Positions 9,545-18,457 of a DNA stretch of 64,000 nucleotides are shown here, piece by piece (the first letter of the stretch is position 1; every line of letters begins with the position of its first letter). Made by a program: the position numbers and the translations under genes. Below the pieces are notes generated by a model. It was given only the letters and a program-made list of their open reading frames with translations. It was not told the origin of the DNA and made no database searches. The stretch covers positions 124,001 to 188,000 of the forward strand of contig JADJPB010000009.1 in assembly GCA_016713445.1 (NCBI GenBank), in the 5' to 3' direction. The DNA is from Bacteroidota bacterium. Lineage in GTDB: Bacteria > Bacteroidota > Bacteroidia > AKYH767-A > OLB10.

Positions 9545-10688
9545 ATGAGAATAGGAATAGTATGTTACCCCACATTTGGTGGAAGTGGAGTAGTGGCCAC
9601 AGAATTGGGAAAAGCTTTAGCAGAACGTGGTCATCGCATTCATTTTATTACCTATAGTCAGCCTGTTCGACTCGATTTTTTTTCGCAGAATATTAGTTAC
9701 CACGAGGTGACGATTGCTAAGTATCCCTTGTTCGATTATATCCCTTATGAAACAGCATTAGCGAGTAAGCTCGTTGATGTAGCTCGTTTTGAAGGGCTTG
9801 GATGTTTTGCATGTGCATTATGCCATTCCGCATGCATCGGTAGCCTATATGGCCAAACAAATATTAGCAGCGCATGGAATTAATTTACCCATCGTAACTA
9901 CGTTGCATGGGACGGATATTACACTCGTGGGGAAAGACTCAAGCTATGAACCTGTAGTAACATTCGCCATTAATCAATCGGATGGAGTAACTGCAGTTTC
10001 CGATAGTTTAAAAAGAGATACCTATGCTAATTTCAAAATTGACAAGGATATTGAAGTGATTCCAAACTTCATCGACTTAGAACGATTTTCTAAAAAAGCA
10101 AAGGATCATTTTAGAAAAGCCGTTGCTCCAAATGGGGAGCGATTAGTAGTACACACTTCCAACTTTAGAAAAGTAAAGCGTGTGCAGGATGTAGTTCATG
10201 TTTTTAATCGCATTCGAAAAGAAATTCCTTCTAAACTTTTGCTGATTGGAGATGGTCCCGAGCGTCATAATATCGAACAACTTTGTCGTGAATTGGATTT
10301 GTGTGATGATATTCGCTTTTTAGGAAAGCAAGATATGATCGAAGAGATTTTATCAATTTGTGATTTATTTGTGATGCCTTCCGAGACCGAAAGCTTTGGG
10401 TTGGCTGCATTAGAAGCAATGGCATGTCAGGTTCCCGTTATTACTTCCAATGCAGGCGGAATTCCTGAATTGAATATAAACGGCGTCACTGGATTTATGA
10501 GCAACGTGGGTGATGTGGATGATATGGCAAAAAATGCACTAACGATTTTGAGTTCTGATGAATCATTAAAGAAATTTAAGGCTCAAGCTTTGAGTAGAGC
10601 GAAGGAATTTGATACGCACGTAATCACCCCTATGTACGAACAATATTATGCAAAAGTGATTGAAGCCTCTATGGCGATGACGAGATAA
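9545..10688 (+). CDS. bshA: N-acetyl-alpha-D-glucosaminyl L-malate synthase (one frameshift)
   Basis: BshA joins N-acetylglucosamine from UDP-GlcNAc to L-malate, the first step of bacillithiol synthesis. The sequence is highly recognisable: GIVCYPTFGGSGVVATELG at the N-terminus, HVHYAIPHA near residue 90, TLHGTDITLVG, and the GT4 nucleotide-sugar motif ESFGLAALEAMACQVPV with the EX7E pair. One frameshift near 9789, in a TTTT run, divides the gene; the repaired length is about 381 residues, normal for the family. It follows the GH3/beta-lactamase gene by 71 bases on the same strand, so co-transcription is plausible. Confidence 0.94.
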
Positions 10689-10706
10689 TTTTTACGGAGG
10701 GTGAAA

Positions 10707-11045
10707 TTATCCGCCCGCTTTTTTTACCTTATAACCTTTCTGTACTAAGTAGGCAATCACTTTGTCGCGTTGGTCACCTTGAATAAATATTTCTCCATCT
10801 TTGGCTCCACCTCCAACGCCGCATTTGGATTTTAAAGCTTTGGCTAAATCATCAAAATCGCTGAGCTTCCCTCGAAATCCTTTTACCAAGGTAACCATCT
10901 TTCCGCCACCTTTACGCTCTAGCCAAACTCTTAAATCTTGTTGTGAAGCGCCAGGAGTTTTAGCTTCTTCTACATCTTCCTGTAGTTTAAAATTTGGATT
11001 TGTAGAATAAACCAATCCACCTTCGTTTGATTTTTTCTTACTCAT
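10707..11045 (-). CDS. SUI1/YciH family translation factor-like protein
   Basis: This 112-residue protein has the eIF1/SUI1 fold, seen in the basic GGGKMVTLVKGF segment, the CGVGGGAKDGEIFIQGDQR core and the C-terminal KVIAYLVQKGYKVKKAGG. YciH-type proteins are thought to influence the fidelity of translation initiation. It lies one base before the start side of the leftward TonB receptor stop, so it may be the last gene of that transcript, and it converges with bshA. Function in bacteria is only partly known. Confidence 0.9.
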   Translation of the reverse strand: MSKKKSNEGGLVYSTNPNFKLQEDVEEAKTPGASQQDLRVWLERKGGGKMVTLVKGFRGKLSDFDDLAKALKSKCGVGGGAKDGEIFIQGDQRDKVIAYLVQKGYKVKKAGG

Positions 11046-11046
11046 A

Positions 11047-13570
11047 CTAAAACTTAGTCTGCACTTTGAAATTTAATATTCTACTCGTTAAATAATTTGG
11101 AACACCATATTGTCGTCCCGAAACATCCGTGATCCAGGTGTAAGAAATCGTATTACTCACTTGTAATAAGTTGAAAACTTCAATACTAAAGATTAATGAT
11201 TTTAGATTGCGAATAATGGGAAGTCGACTTTTGTTTTCTCCATCTTCATCGATAGCAATCTTAGAAAATCCAATATCCACTCGACGATAAGAAGGCCCTC
11301 GTAAAATATCTTTATAGCGATCAGGTCCTGGAGGACCAAAAGGTAATCCAGTGCCAAATACCAAATTTAAATGCATTCGGACAGTTGGATTTTTTGGGAG
11401 ATAATCCTGGAAGAACATACTAAAAGTTAAGCGTTGATCCGTTGGTCGAGGAATATCGCCAGGAGAAACTTTTAAACTATCTGTGGCAACTTGGTCAAAT
11501 GAGTATCCTTTGATAATCTCTTCTCCGCTTGCGTTAAAATAGCGAAAATAATCATCGTCATTAAGATCTTCAACTGTTTTCAAAATTCCCATAGATACCC
11601 ATGATTCAATTCCACTTACAAATTCACCATTGATGCGAAAATCGAGACCAGTAGCATATCCACTTGCATTATTTTTTGCCAGATATCGAATACGGGTATT
11701 GTCGAGTTTGTATGGAATCAAATTATCCATCTTCTTATAATATGCTTCACTGGTTAACTTAAATTCTCTTCCCCAAGCGAGGAATTGATAGTCGCTACCA
11801 ATAACGAAATGAATAGTCTTTTGCGATTCAATATTCGTATTAATCCGTCCTTCTAGGTTTCTCATCTCACGGTAAAAAGGAGGTTGGTAATAAAGTCCTG
11901 TTGCCGCTCGTAACGATAGACGTTTGTTCCATTTTGGTTTCCAGGAAACACTTGCTCTCGGACTAATATTCAATTCTTCGTTGAAGTCCCAATAAGCTCC
12001 ACGAACCCCAAGGGTAAAGGAGACGCGATCGAGGTTCCAAGTATTTTGAATATATGCATTGAATCGATTTGAATTCAAATCAATTTTACTCTTTACAACA
12101 TTATTTAAAATAATTTGTTGATTAGGATCTCCATTTTGCCCAGGGTTATCATTTGGATGAGGAACAGAATAATCTGCAGAATCACGATACTGCCATTCAT
12201 CCAATTCATCTTTAATGGATTCAATTTGGGCTTTCAATCCCCATTGCCAGGTGTGATTTTTAGATCGGTATGTACCAATATGCGATGCGGTTCTTACAAA
12301 TGCTTCTAATTCATTTCTTGCATGATCTAAAAAGCCACCCACACCACGATTGAATGCTACATTTCCAAATTCCGACGAACCTAGATCTCGCTCAAGCTCG
12401 TCTAAAAAAATACTGACCCAAAACATCAAAGAATTCTTTTTCTCTAGAATAAAATGCCGATCCAATGAATTTTAATTTGACGCTATCGTTTATCTGATGA
12501 GTTAAAGTAATAGCTCCGGTACCTGTATTGAATTGATCAATTTCTTGTCCATCGAAAAAGACGGTGAAGCGCAATGCCTCATTAATACTCCCAAATTCCG
12601 TTTGCCGTGAATTGGGAATGACTTTGAATTGATTCGATGAGTAATTTCCAAGGAAAGAAATATCGGTCTTCTTGGAAATTTTTATATTTATTAAAGTTTG
12701 TACATCCGTAAATCGAGGTTTGTATTCGCCTTGAGTATCCAAAGATTTCAATAAAAATTGATTGGAACGATGTCGAACTCCAGCAAGCCAAGTGAATTTA
12801 TCGTTCTTGCTTGCACCTTCTAAATGCAAAGATCCGCCCATCAAATTCGCATTTGCTGAACCTGCAAACTTTTTTGGAGTCCGGTATTTAATATCTAGTA
12901 CATAGCTCATCTTATCTCCATATTGGGCGCTGAAACCTCCAGAACTAAAACTGATTTCGGATACTAAATCAGGATTAATAAAACTCAAGCCTTCTTGTTG
13001 CCCAGAACGTACTAAAAAAGGGCGATAAATTTCAACATCATTTACATATACCAAATTTTCGTCAAAACTACCTCCTCGAACAGAATAGTTGGACGAAAGC
13101 TCATTGTTGGAAACAACGCCGGGCATCGTTTTTAAAAAACTTTCAAAATTACCAGAGACATTTGGAAGTTGCTCAATTGTGCGAGGTTCAATTCTAGTAA
13201 TGGTTAAATCGCCGGGACGAACCGCTTCCACGGTTATGCTTTTAAAGTCGATTGCTGTACTGATTAAGCGAATGTCAAGTGTTTTGTCTTCACCTGGATT
13301 AAGTCTTAGAATTTTTTTTTCAGGCGCAAACCCCAAAAAAGAAAAGATAAGCGTTATATCTCGGTAGGGAGGTATTTTAATTTCATACTTGCCGCGTTGA
13401 TCACTAATGGTACCTCCAGGTTCGCCGTTGATAGAAATAGAAACGGCTTCAAGTGCTTTACCTAGTGAATCACGTACGACTCCATGTACGGTGGCGTCTT
13501 GGGCGAAAAGAGAAGATGAACTTATCAGAAAAATAAAAGATAAGAAGAGTAGGTGAGAGAATCTTTTCAC
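11047..13570 (-). CDS. TonB-dependent receptor with CarboxypepD_reg-like domain (one frameshift)
   Basis: This is an outer-membrane, energy-coupled uptake or surface receptor of about 840 residues. Order: signal peptide (FIFLISSSSLFAQ), CarboxypepD_reg-like domain (VHGVVRDSLGKALEAV), plug (FLKTMPGVVS, SVRGGSFDENLVYVND), then a beta-barrel ending in LNFKVQTKF with a terminal aromatic residue. The frame breaks near 12405, in a run of A on the coding strand, and is restored by one base. I take GTG at 13570 as the start because it lies two bases after the upstream stop and precedes the signal peptide directly. No SusD partner is present, so this is not a typical polysaccharide locus; the substrate is unknown. 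Confidence 0.9.
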
Positions 13571-13572
13571 AA

Positions 13573-14232
13573 TTATTGTTTTTCTTTTTTCTTGTAGGCT
13601 CCATCCTTCCACGATTGAATAAAAGCTGCCCAGGCTAGAGGATTGAGCAAACTTATAGAACGAAATTGTCCTTGAGAATATAATTGTGTCTGTCTTTGCT
13701 GGACGGCCATCTGATAATTAAGTCCTCCGTCATAAATTACTTGAGACTGTATTTCTTTCATAGCAGCTAATTCAAAATTACGTTGTGCACGTTTAAGATC
13801 ATCATCCGATAATTTAAGTTCTACAAAAGCTCTTTTAAATTCATCTTTCGTAGGCCAAGGGTATACAATAGCTTCTTTTAAATTGATCGTGTCGCGAACC
13901 AAAACTTGAATAATCGAATAATGTTGTTCTATCAACGAATCGGGAATGATAAAAGAATTCGTTTTAAATCCTAAATATTGAAAATCGAGGGTGTCGCCTT
14001 TCATAGCTACAAAGGAGAAGAATCCGTAAAAGTCGGTGATGGTTCCTCTGCGTGCATTACGAATAATTACATTCGTAAAAGGAATAGGTTGCAAAGAATC
14101 TGCACTAACCACCACGCCAGAGAACTGAATCAAAGATTTATCTCTAACCGCATTTCCTTGACCTTTACTTACTGCTGGCGTAAAAATTACGATAAGCACA
14201 GATAATATGAATAAATAGATATTCCGTTTCAT
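13573..14232 (-). CDS. Exported CarboxypepD_reg-like domain protein
   Basis: This 219-residue protein has a signal peptide (LFILSVLIVIFTPAVSKGQ), then a CarboxypepD_reg-like beta-sandwich (FSGVVVSADSLQPIPFTNV, ITDFYGFFSFVAMKGD) and a C-terminal helical, Gln-rich tail. It stops two bases before the likely GTG start of the TonB receptor, so the two form an operon. Such proteins are common beside TonB receptors and probably stay periplasmic or at the outer membrane. No catalytic motif is seen. Confidence 0.85.
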   Translation of the reverse strand: MKRNIYLFILSVLIVIFTPAVSKGQGNAVRDKSLIQFSGVVVSADSLQPIPFTNVIIRNARRGTITDFYGFFSFVAMKGDTLDFQYLGFKTNSFIIPDSLIEQHYSIIQVLVRDTINLKEAIVYPWPTKDEFKRAFVELKLSDDDLKRAQRNFELAAMKEIQSQVIYDGGLNYQMAVQQRQTQLYSQGQFRSISLLNPLAWAAFIQSWKDGAYKKKEKQ

Positions 14233-14645
14233 AACCTTTGCAAAAATAATTTTTTAAGTACTTCTAACGTCATTTTAATTAAATTATTGAAAAGAATCCA
14301 AAATAATAGAACGAATCCAGGCTTTAGTTCAATTAAAGCGGGGTAATTAATTAAATCCAAGTCAACATTCTATCATTCTTCCTTTGGCATATGTAACGGG
14401 ATTGTCATTAAATTTATTTTTTCATTCGGAAAAGTAAAAGATTTCAGTTTTTGAATCGTTATCTATTCAGGAGTCATGAATATAGACTGCTAAAAACGCA
14501 GGTTAGGTGTTTCAACATGTATTGGAGGTCAATCATTTTGTGAACGTTTCAAAATGATGGGTTAATATACTGAAAATCACAGTCGTTCTAGTATTACATG
14601 GCACAAAATTTGTTAAGTAGGAGTCACACACCAACCCAAAACAGT
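14233..14645. other. Divergent promoter region between the TonB operon and rpoD
   Basis: AT-rich space with no open frame of note. An inverted repeat with arms TCATTTTG and CAAAATGA lies at about 14533-14558, some 90 bases before the rpoD start, and could be a regulatory hairpin or an operator. No convincing TAnnTTTG box was assigned. Confidence 0.4.
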
Positions 14646-15509
14646 ATGAGACAACTAAAAATTACCCAAAGCATTACCAATCGAGAAAGTGCATCTTTAG
14701 AAAAGTACTTGCAAGATATAGGTAAAGAAAGCATGGTCACTCCTCAAGAAGAAGTGATTTTAGCACAGAAAATAAGGCAGGGCGATCACGATGCACTCGA
14801 TAAATTAACCCGAGCAAATTTAAGATTTGTTGTATCTGTAGCCAAACAATACCAGAATCAAGGTATGAGTTTGCCTGATTTGATAAATGAAGGAAACTTA
14901 GGACTCATTAAAGCAGCTCAGCGATTCGATGAAACAAAGGGATTTAAATTCATCTCCTACGCAGTTTGGTGGATTCGTCAGAGCATTTTGCAGGCTATTG
15001 CCGAGCAGAGTAGAATGGTTCGGCTCCCTCTTAATCAAATAGGAGCCATGAACAAAGTCAAAAAAGCACTAGCCAAATTAGAACAGATCTATGGACGAGA
15101 TCCTAGCGCAGAAGAAATTTCGGATGCAGTTGACATCAGTTACAACCAAATAAGAGATGCCATTCGCGGTTCTGTGCGACCCATTTCCATGGATGCACCT
15201 TTCGATAACAGTGATGAAAGTAACACGCTATTAGATGTGATGGTGAATGATGGAATTCCCAGTACCGATTCTTTATTGATCGATGAGTCATTAAGTGCAG
15301 ACATTAATCGTTCATTAAATACATTATCTAAACGCGAATCGGAAGTTTTAAGATTGTTTTTTGGTATTGGATTCAGGGTGTCGATGTCATTGGATGAAAT
15401 TGGATTAGAACTTGGATTAACCCGTGAACGAGTTCGACAAATAAAAGAGAGTGGTTTGCGTCGACTTAAGCATAATTCCAGAAATAAATTACTTAGGTCG
15501 TATTTGTAA
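14646..15509 (+). CDS. rpoD: Primary sigma factor (Bacteroidota-type RpoD/SigA)
   Basis: This is the housekeeping sigma subunit that directs RNA polymerase to -33/-7 promoters. With the start at 14646 (MRQLKIT) it has 287 residues, the normal Bacteroidota length, and lacks region 1.1. Region 1.2 is seen in SLEKYLQDIGKE, region 2 in ANLRFVVSVAKQY, PDLINEGNLGLIKAAQRF and FISYAVWWIRQSIL, region 3 in EQIYGRDPSAEEIS, and region 4.2 in LDEIGLELGLTRERVRQIK. An upstream in-frame ATG at 14598 would add 16 residues not shared by relatives. It is monocistronic, with a terminator just after. Confidence 0.96.
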   Translation: MRQLKITQSITNRESASLEKYLQDIGKESMVTPQEEVILAQKIRQGDHDALDKLTRANLRFVVSVAKQYQNQGMSLPDLINEGNLGLIKAAQRFDETKGFKFISYAVWWIRQSILQAIAEQSRMVRLPLNQIGAMNKVKKALAKLEQIYGRDPSAEEISDAVDISYNQIRDAIRGSVRPISMDAPFDNSDESNTLLDVMVNDGIPSTDSLLIDESLSADINRSLNTLSKRESEVLRLFFGIGFRVSMSLDEIGLELGLTRERVRQIKESGLRRLKHNSRNKLLRSYL

Positions 15510-15529
15510 TTGTTTATTTATTCTTAGAT

Positions 15530-15557
15530 GAAAGGGGAGCTAAATACTCCCCTTTTC
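15530..15557 (+). terminator. rpoD terminator
   Basis: GAAAGGGGAG and CTCCCCTTTTC form a 10-bp stem with a 7-8-base loop, followed by a T-rich stretch, 20 bases after the rpoD stop. Confidence 0.8.
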
Positions 15558-15629
15558 ATTTTAATAATCTCGAATCGTCGCGACGAAACCAGTAGTAGAC
15601 ACTACTGGGCAGGCGCTTACTGTTTTATT

Positions 15630-17192
15630 GTGATCCCGAGGCGTCCGGTAGCACGTGCTACTGGACGAGAGCTGATCGTTTTAATGTGATCCCGAGGCGT
15701 CGCGAGGCTTCGCAACGATTGCCTGACCGACATTTTAAATTTCCACTTCTGATTTGAAGAACAAAAAGGTAACTCTTTGAGTTACCTTCACCATTAATGT
15801 GATCCCGAGGCGTCCGGTAGCACGTGCTACTGGACGAACCCAGGCCGATTTTACGTGATCCCGAGGCGATGCGAAGCCTCGCGACGAGAGCTGATCGTTT
15901 TAATGTGATCCCGAGGCGTCGCGAAGCATCGCGACGAACCCAGACCGATTTTACGTGATCCCGAGGCGTCGCGAAGCATCGCGACGAACCCAGACCGATT
16001 TTACGTGATCCGAGGCGTCGCGAAGCATCGCGACGAACCCAGACCGATTTTACGTGATCCCGAGGCGTCGCGAAGCATCGCGACGAACCCAGACCGATTT
16101 TACGTGATCCCGAGGCGTCGCGAAGCATCGCGACGAACCCAGACCGATTTTACGTGATCCCGAGGCGTCGCGAAGCATCGCGACGAACCCAGTAGTATTC
16201 ACTACTGGGCAAGCCCAGACCTATATGCTTTTAAGAAGAATGAAAAATAAAAAAAGGTAACTCTTTGAGCTACCTTCCTCATTAGTGTGATCCCGAGGCG
16301 TCACGAAGCTTCGCGACGAACCCAGACCGATTTTACGTGATCCCGAGGCGTCGCGAAGCATCGCGACGAACCCAGACCGATTTTACGTGATCCCGAGGCG
16401 TCGCGAAGCATCGCGACGAACCCAGACCGATTTTACGTGATCCCGAGGCGTCGCGAAGCCTCGCGACGAGAGCTGATCGTTTTAATGTGATCCCGAGGCG
16501 TCCGGTAGCACGTGCTACTGGACGAAAGCTGATCGTTTTAATGTGATCCCGAGGCGTCGCGAAGCATCGCGACGAACCCAGACCGATTTTACGTGATCCC
16601 GAGGCGTCGCGAAGCATCGCGACGAACCCAGACCGATTTTACGTGATCCCGAGGCGTCGCGAAGCATCGCGACGAACCCAGACCGATTTTACGTGATCCC
16701 GAGGCGTCGCGAAGCATCGCGACGAACCCAGGCCGATTGTACGTGATTCGAGGGCGTCGCGAAGCATCGCGACGAACCCAGACCGATTTTACGTGATCCC
16801 GAGGCGTCGCGAAGCATCGCGACGAACCCAGACCGATTTTACGTGATCCCGAGGCGTCGCGAAGTATCGCGACGAACCCAGACCGATTTTACGTGATCCG
16901 AGGCGTCGCGAAGCATCGCGACGAACCCAGACCGATTTTACGTGATCCCGAGGCGTCGCGAAGCATCGCGACGAACCCAGACCGATTTTACGTGATCCCG
17001 AGGCGTCGCGAAGCATCGCGACGAACCCAGACCGATTTTACGTGATCCCGAGGCGTCGCGAAGCATCGCGACGAACCCAGACCGATTTTACGTGATCCCG
17101 AGGCGTCGCGAAGCATCGCGACGAACCCAGACCGATTTTACGTGATCCCGAGGCGTCGCGAAGCATCGCGACGAACCCAGACCGATTTTACG
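15630..17192 (-). repeat. Array of 28 tandem ~50-bp units carrying the tRNA-Arg 3' end
   Basis: Each unit begins (+ strand) GTGATCCCGAGGCG, then has a hairpin, usually CGTCGCGA-AGCA-TCGCGACG, then ACCCAGACCGATTTTAC. Unit starts were counted at 15630, 15686, 15799, 15855, 15905, 15955, 16005, 16054, 16104, 16154, 16287 and so on every 50 bases to 17142. The next position in phase, 17192, is the real 3' end of tRNA-Arg. Read on the minus strand, the direction of the tRNA, each unit carries TCGGGATCAC, identical to the 3' acceptor strand of tRNA-Arg plus discriminator. Units far from the tRNA are more variable, and two are separated by longer inserts. It is not a CRISPR: there are no unique spacers. 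Confidence 0.95.
15765..15789. repeat. Terminator-like hairpin inserted in the array, copy 1
   Basis: AAGGTAACTC-TTT-GAGTTACCTT is a perfect 10-bp stem, in an insert between the second and third array units. A near copy (GAGCTACCTT on the right arm) is at 16253-16277, also in a long inter-unit insert. Confidence 0.75.
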
Positions 17193-17266
17193 TGATCCCG
17201 ACACGATTCGAACGTGTGACCGTCTGCTTAGAAGGCAGATGCTCTATCCAGCTGAGCTACGGGATC
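17193..17266 (-). tRNA. tRNA-Arg (anticodon TCT)
   Basis: The minus strand folds as a 74-nt cloverleaf: acceptor GATCCCG/CGGGATC, D-arm GCTC/GAGC, anticodon stem TCTGC/GCAGA with loop CTTCTAA (anticodon TCT, reading AGA), T-arm ACACG/CGTGT with loop TTCGAAT, discriminator A. CCA is not encoded. Its 3' end runs in phase into the 28-unit array. Confidence 0.96.
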
Positions 17267-17334
17267 CTTTTTAATTGGGACTGCAAATTTATTGGAATTT
17301 TTCAGTTTAAGGCCGATTTAGTTCGAAATTAATA

Positions 17335-17342
17335 TATCTTTG
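17335..17342 (+). promoter_or_regulatory. Candidate -7 box for tRNA-Pro
   Basis: TATCTTTG fits TAnnTTTG and lies 53 bases before the tRNA-Pro 5' end, in the divergent space between the two tRNA genes. No clear -33 TTTG partner is visible. Confidence 0.4.
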
Positions 17343-17394
17343 CACCTCCGGAAAAAAATCCTAGATCAATTTCGGCCTTTTAATTTCAATTTTT

Positions 17395-17468
17395 CGGGGT
17401 GTAGCGTAGCCCGGTATCGCGCCTGCTTTGGGAGCAGGAGGTCGTAGGTTCGAATCCTGCCACCCCGA
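17395..17468 (+). tRNA. tRNA-Pro (anticodon TGG), insertion target of the integrative element
   Basis: The acceptor stem is CGGGGTG/CACCCCG, the anticodon loop is TTTGGGA inside a CCTGC/GCAGG stem (anticodon TGG), the T-arm is GTAGG/CCTGC with loop TTCGAAT, and the discriminator is A. It is 74 nt long, with no encoded CCA. Its 3' 46 bases belong to a 47-bp repeat found again at 29786-29832, so the present 3' half was supplied by the element on integration. Confidence 0.96.
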
Positions 17469-17469
17469 C
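17423..17469 (+). repeat. attL: 47-bp direct repeat in the tRNA-Pro 3' half
   Basis: CTGCTTTGGGAGCAGG through CACCCCGAC is identical to 29786-29832. It covers the anticodon stem-loop to just past the tRNA 3' end. The flanking bases differ (C before this copy, T before the other). Confidence 0.95.
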
Positions 17470-17478
17470 TTGAAAATC

Positions 17479-17515
17479 AATAGGTTACTAGCTTAAAAAC
17501 TGGTAACCTATTTTA
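17479..17515 (+). terminator. Terminator after tRNA-Pro
   Basis: AATAGGTTACTAG and CTGGTAACCTATT form a 13-bp stem (one G-T pair) with an A-rich loop, followed by TTTT. It lies inside the element, 10 bases after attL. Confidence 0.75.
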
Positions 17516-17516
17516 A

Positions 17517-17535
17517 TTTGCACAGGATTTGCACA
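17517..17535 (+). promoter_or_regulatory. Left copy of a 19-bp repeat, candidate integrase arm site
   Basis: TTTGCACAGGATTTGCACA occurs here, 47 bases inside attL, and again exactly at 29649-29667, 119 bases inside attR. It is itself made of two TTTGCACA half-repeats with an 11-bp period, as expected for arm-type sites of a tyrosine recombinase. Confidence 0.65.
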
Positions 17536-17645
17536 GAATATGGATTATTATGGTTTGAAATTTCGTTAGTTTCAATTTTCCCACTATTTTTAATTTATTA
17601 ATTTATTATGATTTTTGAATAAATGTGTAGCTTAAACTAAACCTT

Positions 17646-18026
17646 ATGCCTAAATTTGCAGTAAGAGACATTGAAGGTATCCAGTCTAAAGAAAGAGGGC
17701 TTGAGTTAATTATCGATGGAATAGGGCAGTTAAGTGAATTTGAAAGTGAGCTTGAAGAGTGTTATAAGTCAGAGTTTGCCAAAATTTTAGGATTTATTGA
17801 ATCATCTTTAGACCGAAAATTATTACCTGCTACTAAATTTAAAATTCTTAAATCAAAAGATAATTGTAAGGAATATGAATTTAAAACTAAGCATCTAAGA
17901 GTGTATGCAATTAAAACTATTGATGGGAAATTAATTTGTTTTTGTGGTTTTAAAAATTCACAGTCAAGAGATATTAATAAATTTAGAGCAATAAAAAAAA
18001 GATATTTAGAAAGTTTATTGAGTTGA
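17646..18026 (+). CDS. HigB/RelE-like toxin candidate
   Basis: This 126-residue protein has a basic, beta-rich C-terminal half (EYEFKTKHLRVYAIKTIDGKL, FCGFKNSQSRDINKFRAIKKRYLESL) like the ParE/RelE superfamily HigB mRNA interferases, including conserved basic residues and an aromatic residue near the end. It is followed at once by an HTH protein in antitoxin position. It would cleave ribosome-bound mRNA if it is a true HigB; that is known for the family, not shown here. It is the first gene in the element and has no lesions. An alternative is an uncharacterised Gp49-like protein of the same fold. Confidence 0.7.
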   Translation: MPKFAVRDIEGIQSKERGLELIIDGIGQLSEFESELEECYKSEFAKILGFIESSLDRKLLPATKFKILKSKDNCKEYEFKTKHLRVYAIKTIDGKLICFCGFKNSQSRDINKFRAIKKRYLESLLS

Positions 18027-18031
18027 TAAAA

Positions 18032-18457
18032 ATGAAAAGAGAAGAATTAATAAGGAGAAAGGAATATTGGATTACAAAAATTCAAATAGACCTCTTTAAT
18101 GAACTAACTAAGTTTCTTAAAGAAAATAAATGGACTAAGGCAAAATTTGCAGAAGAATTAGGTGTTACAAAAAGCTATGTTTCACAAATATTAAATGGTG
18201 ATTTTGACCACAAAATCAGTAAACTTGTTGAATTGTCTTTAGCTATAAAAAAGGCACCAGTTATCAAATTTGTTGATTTAAATGTGGTGGATAATCGTGT
18301 GAAACAAGTAGCACAACAAACAGTTGTTTTTGTTTTAGAAAAAAACTCTGTAAGACAAGATTTCAGTCGAACAATAAAGGCGACAAAGCAAAATGATAAT
18401 TATAAATTCTCTAAGGACAAGGATACAAAATACTTAACTGTACATGGAGACTGCTAA
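18032..18457 (+). CDS. XRE-family HTH antitoxin candidate (HigA-like) with C-terminal extension
   Basis: The start at ATG 18032 (MKREEL) lies five bases after the toxin stop. Residues 18-75 form a Cro/CI helix-turn-helix (KWTKAKFAEELGVTKSYVSQILNG). It probably binds the operon promoter and neutralises the toxin. Beyond the HTH lies a tail of about 55 residues (VRQDFSRTIKATKQ, KYLTVHGDC) not needed for DNA binding. In toxin-antitoxin-chaperone systems such tails are the chaperone-dependent degron. It overlaps the start of the next gene by 14 bases, which argues for coupled translation. Confidence 0.75.
   Translation: MKREELIRRKEYWITKIQIDLFNELTKFLKENKWTKAKFAEELGVTKSYVSQILNGDFDHKISKLVELSLAIKKAPVIKFVDLNVVDNRVKQVAQQTVVFVLEKNSVRQDFSRTIKATKQNDNYKFSKDKDTKYLTVHGDC

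Noticed and set aside
15658..17016. Three leftward open frames rich in repeated VRRDASRRLG across the array
   Set aside because: They are open only because the repeat lacks stops in that frame. They end wherever a unit is one base shorter, have no ribosome binding site and no non-repetitive part.
15630..17192. The 50-bp array as a CRISPR array
   Set aside because: Units are contiguous and nearly identical throughout, with no unique spacers and no cas genes; the unit contains a tRNA 3' end.
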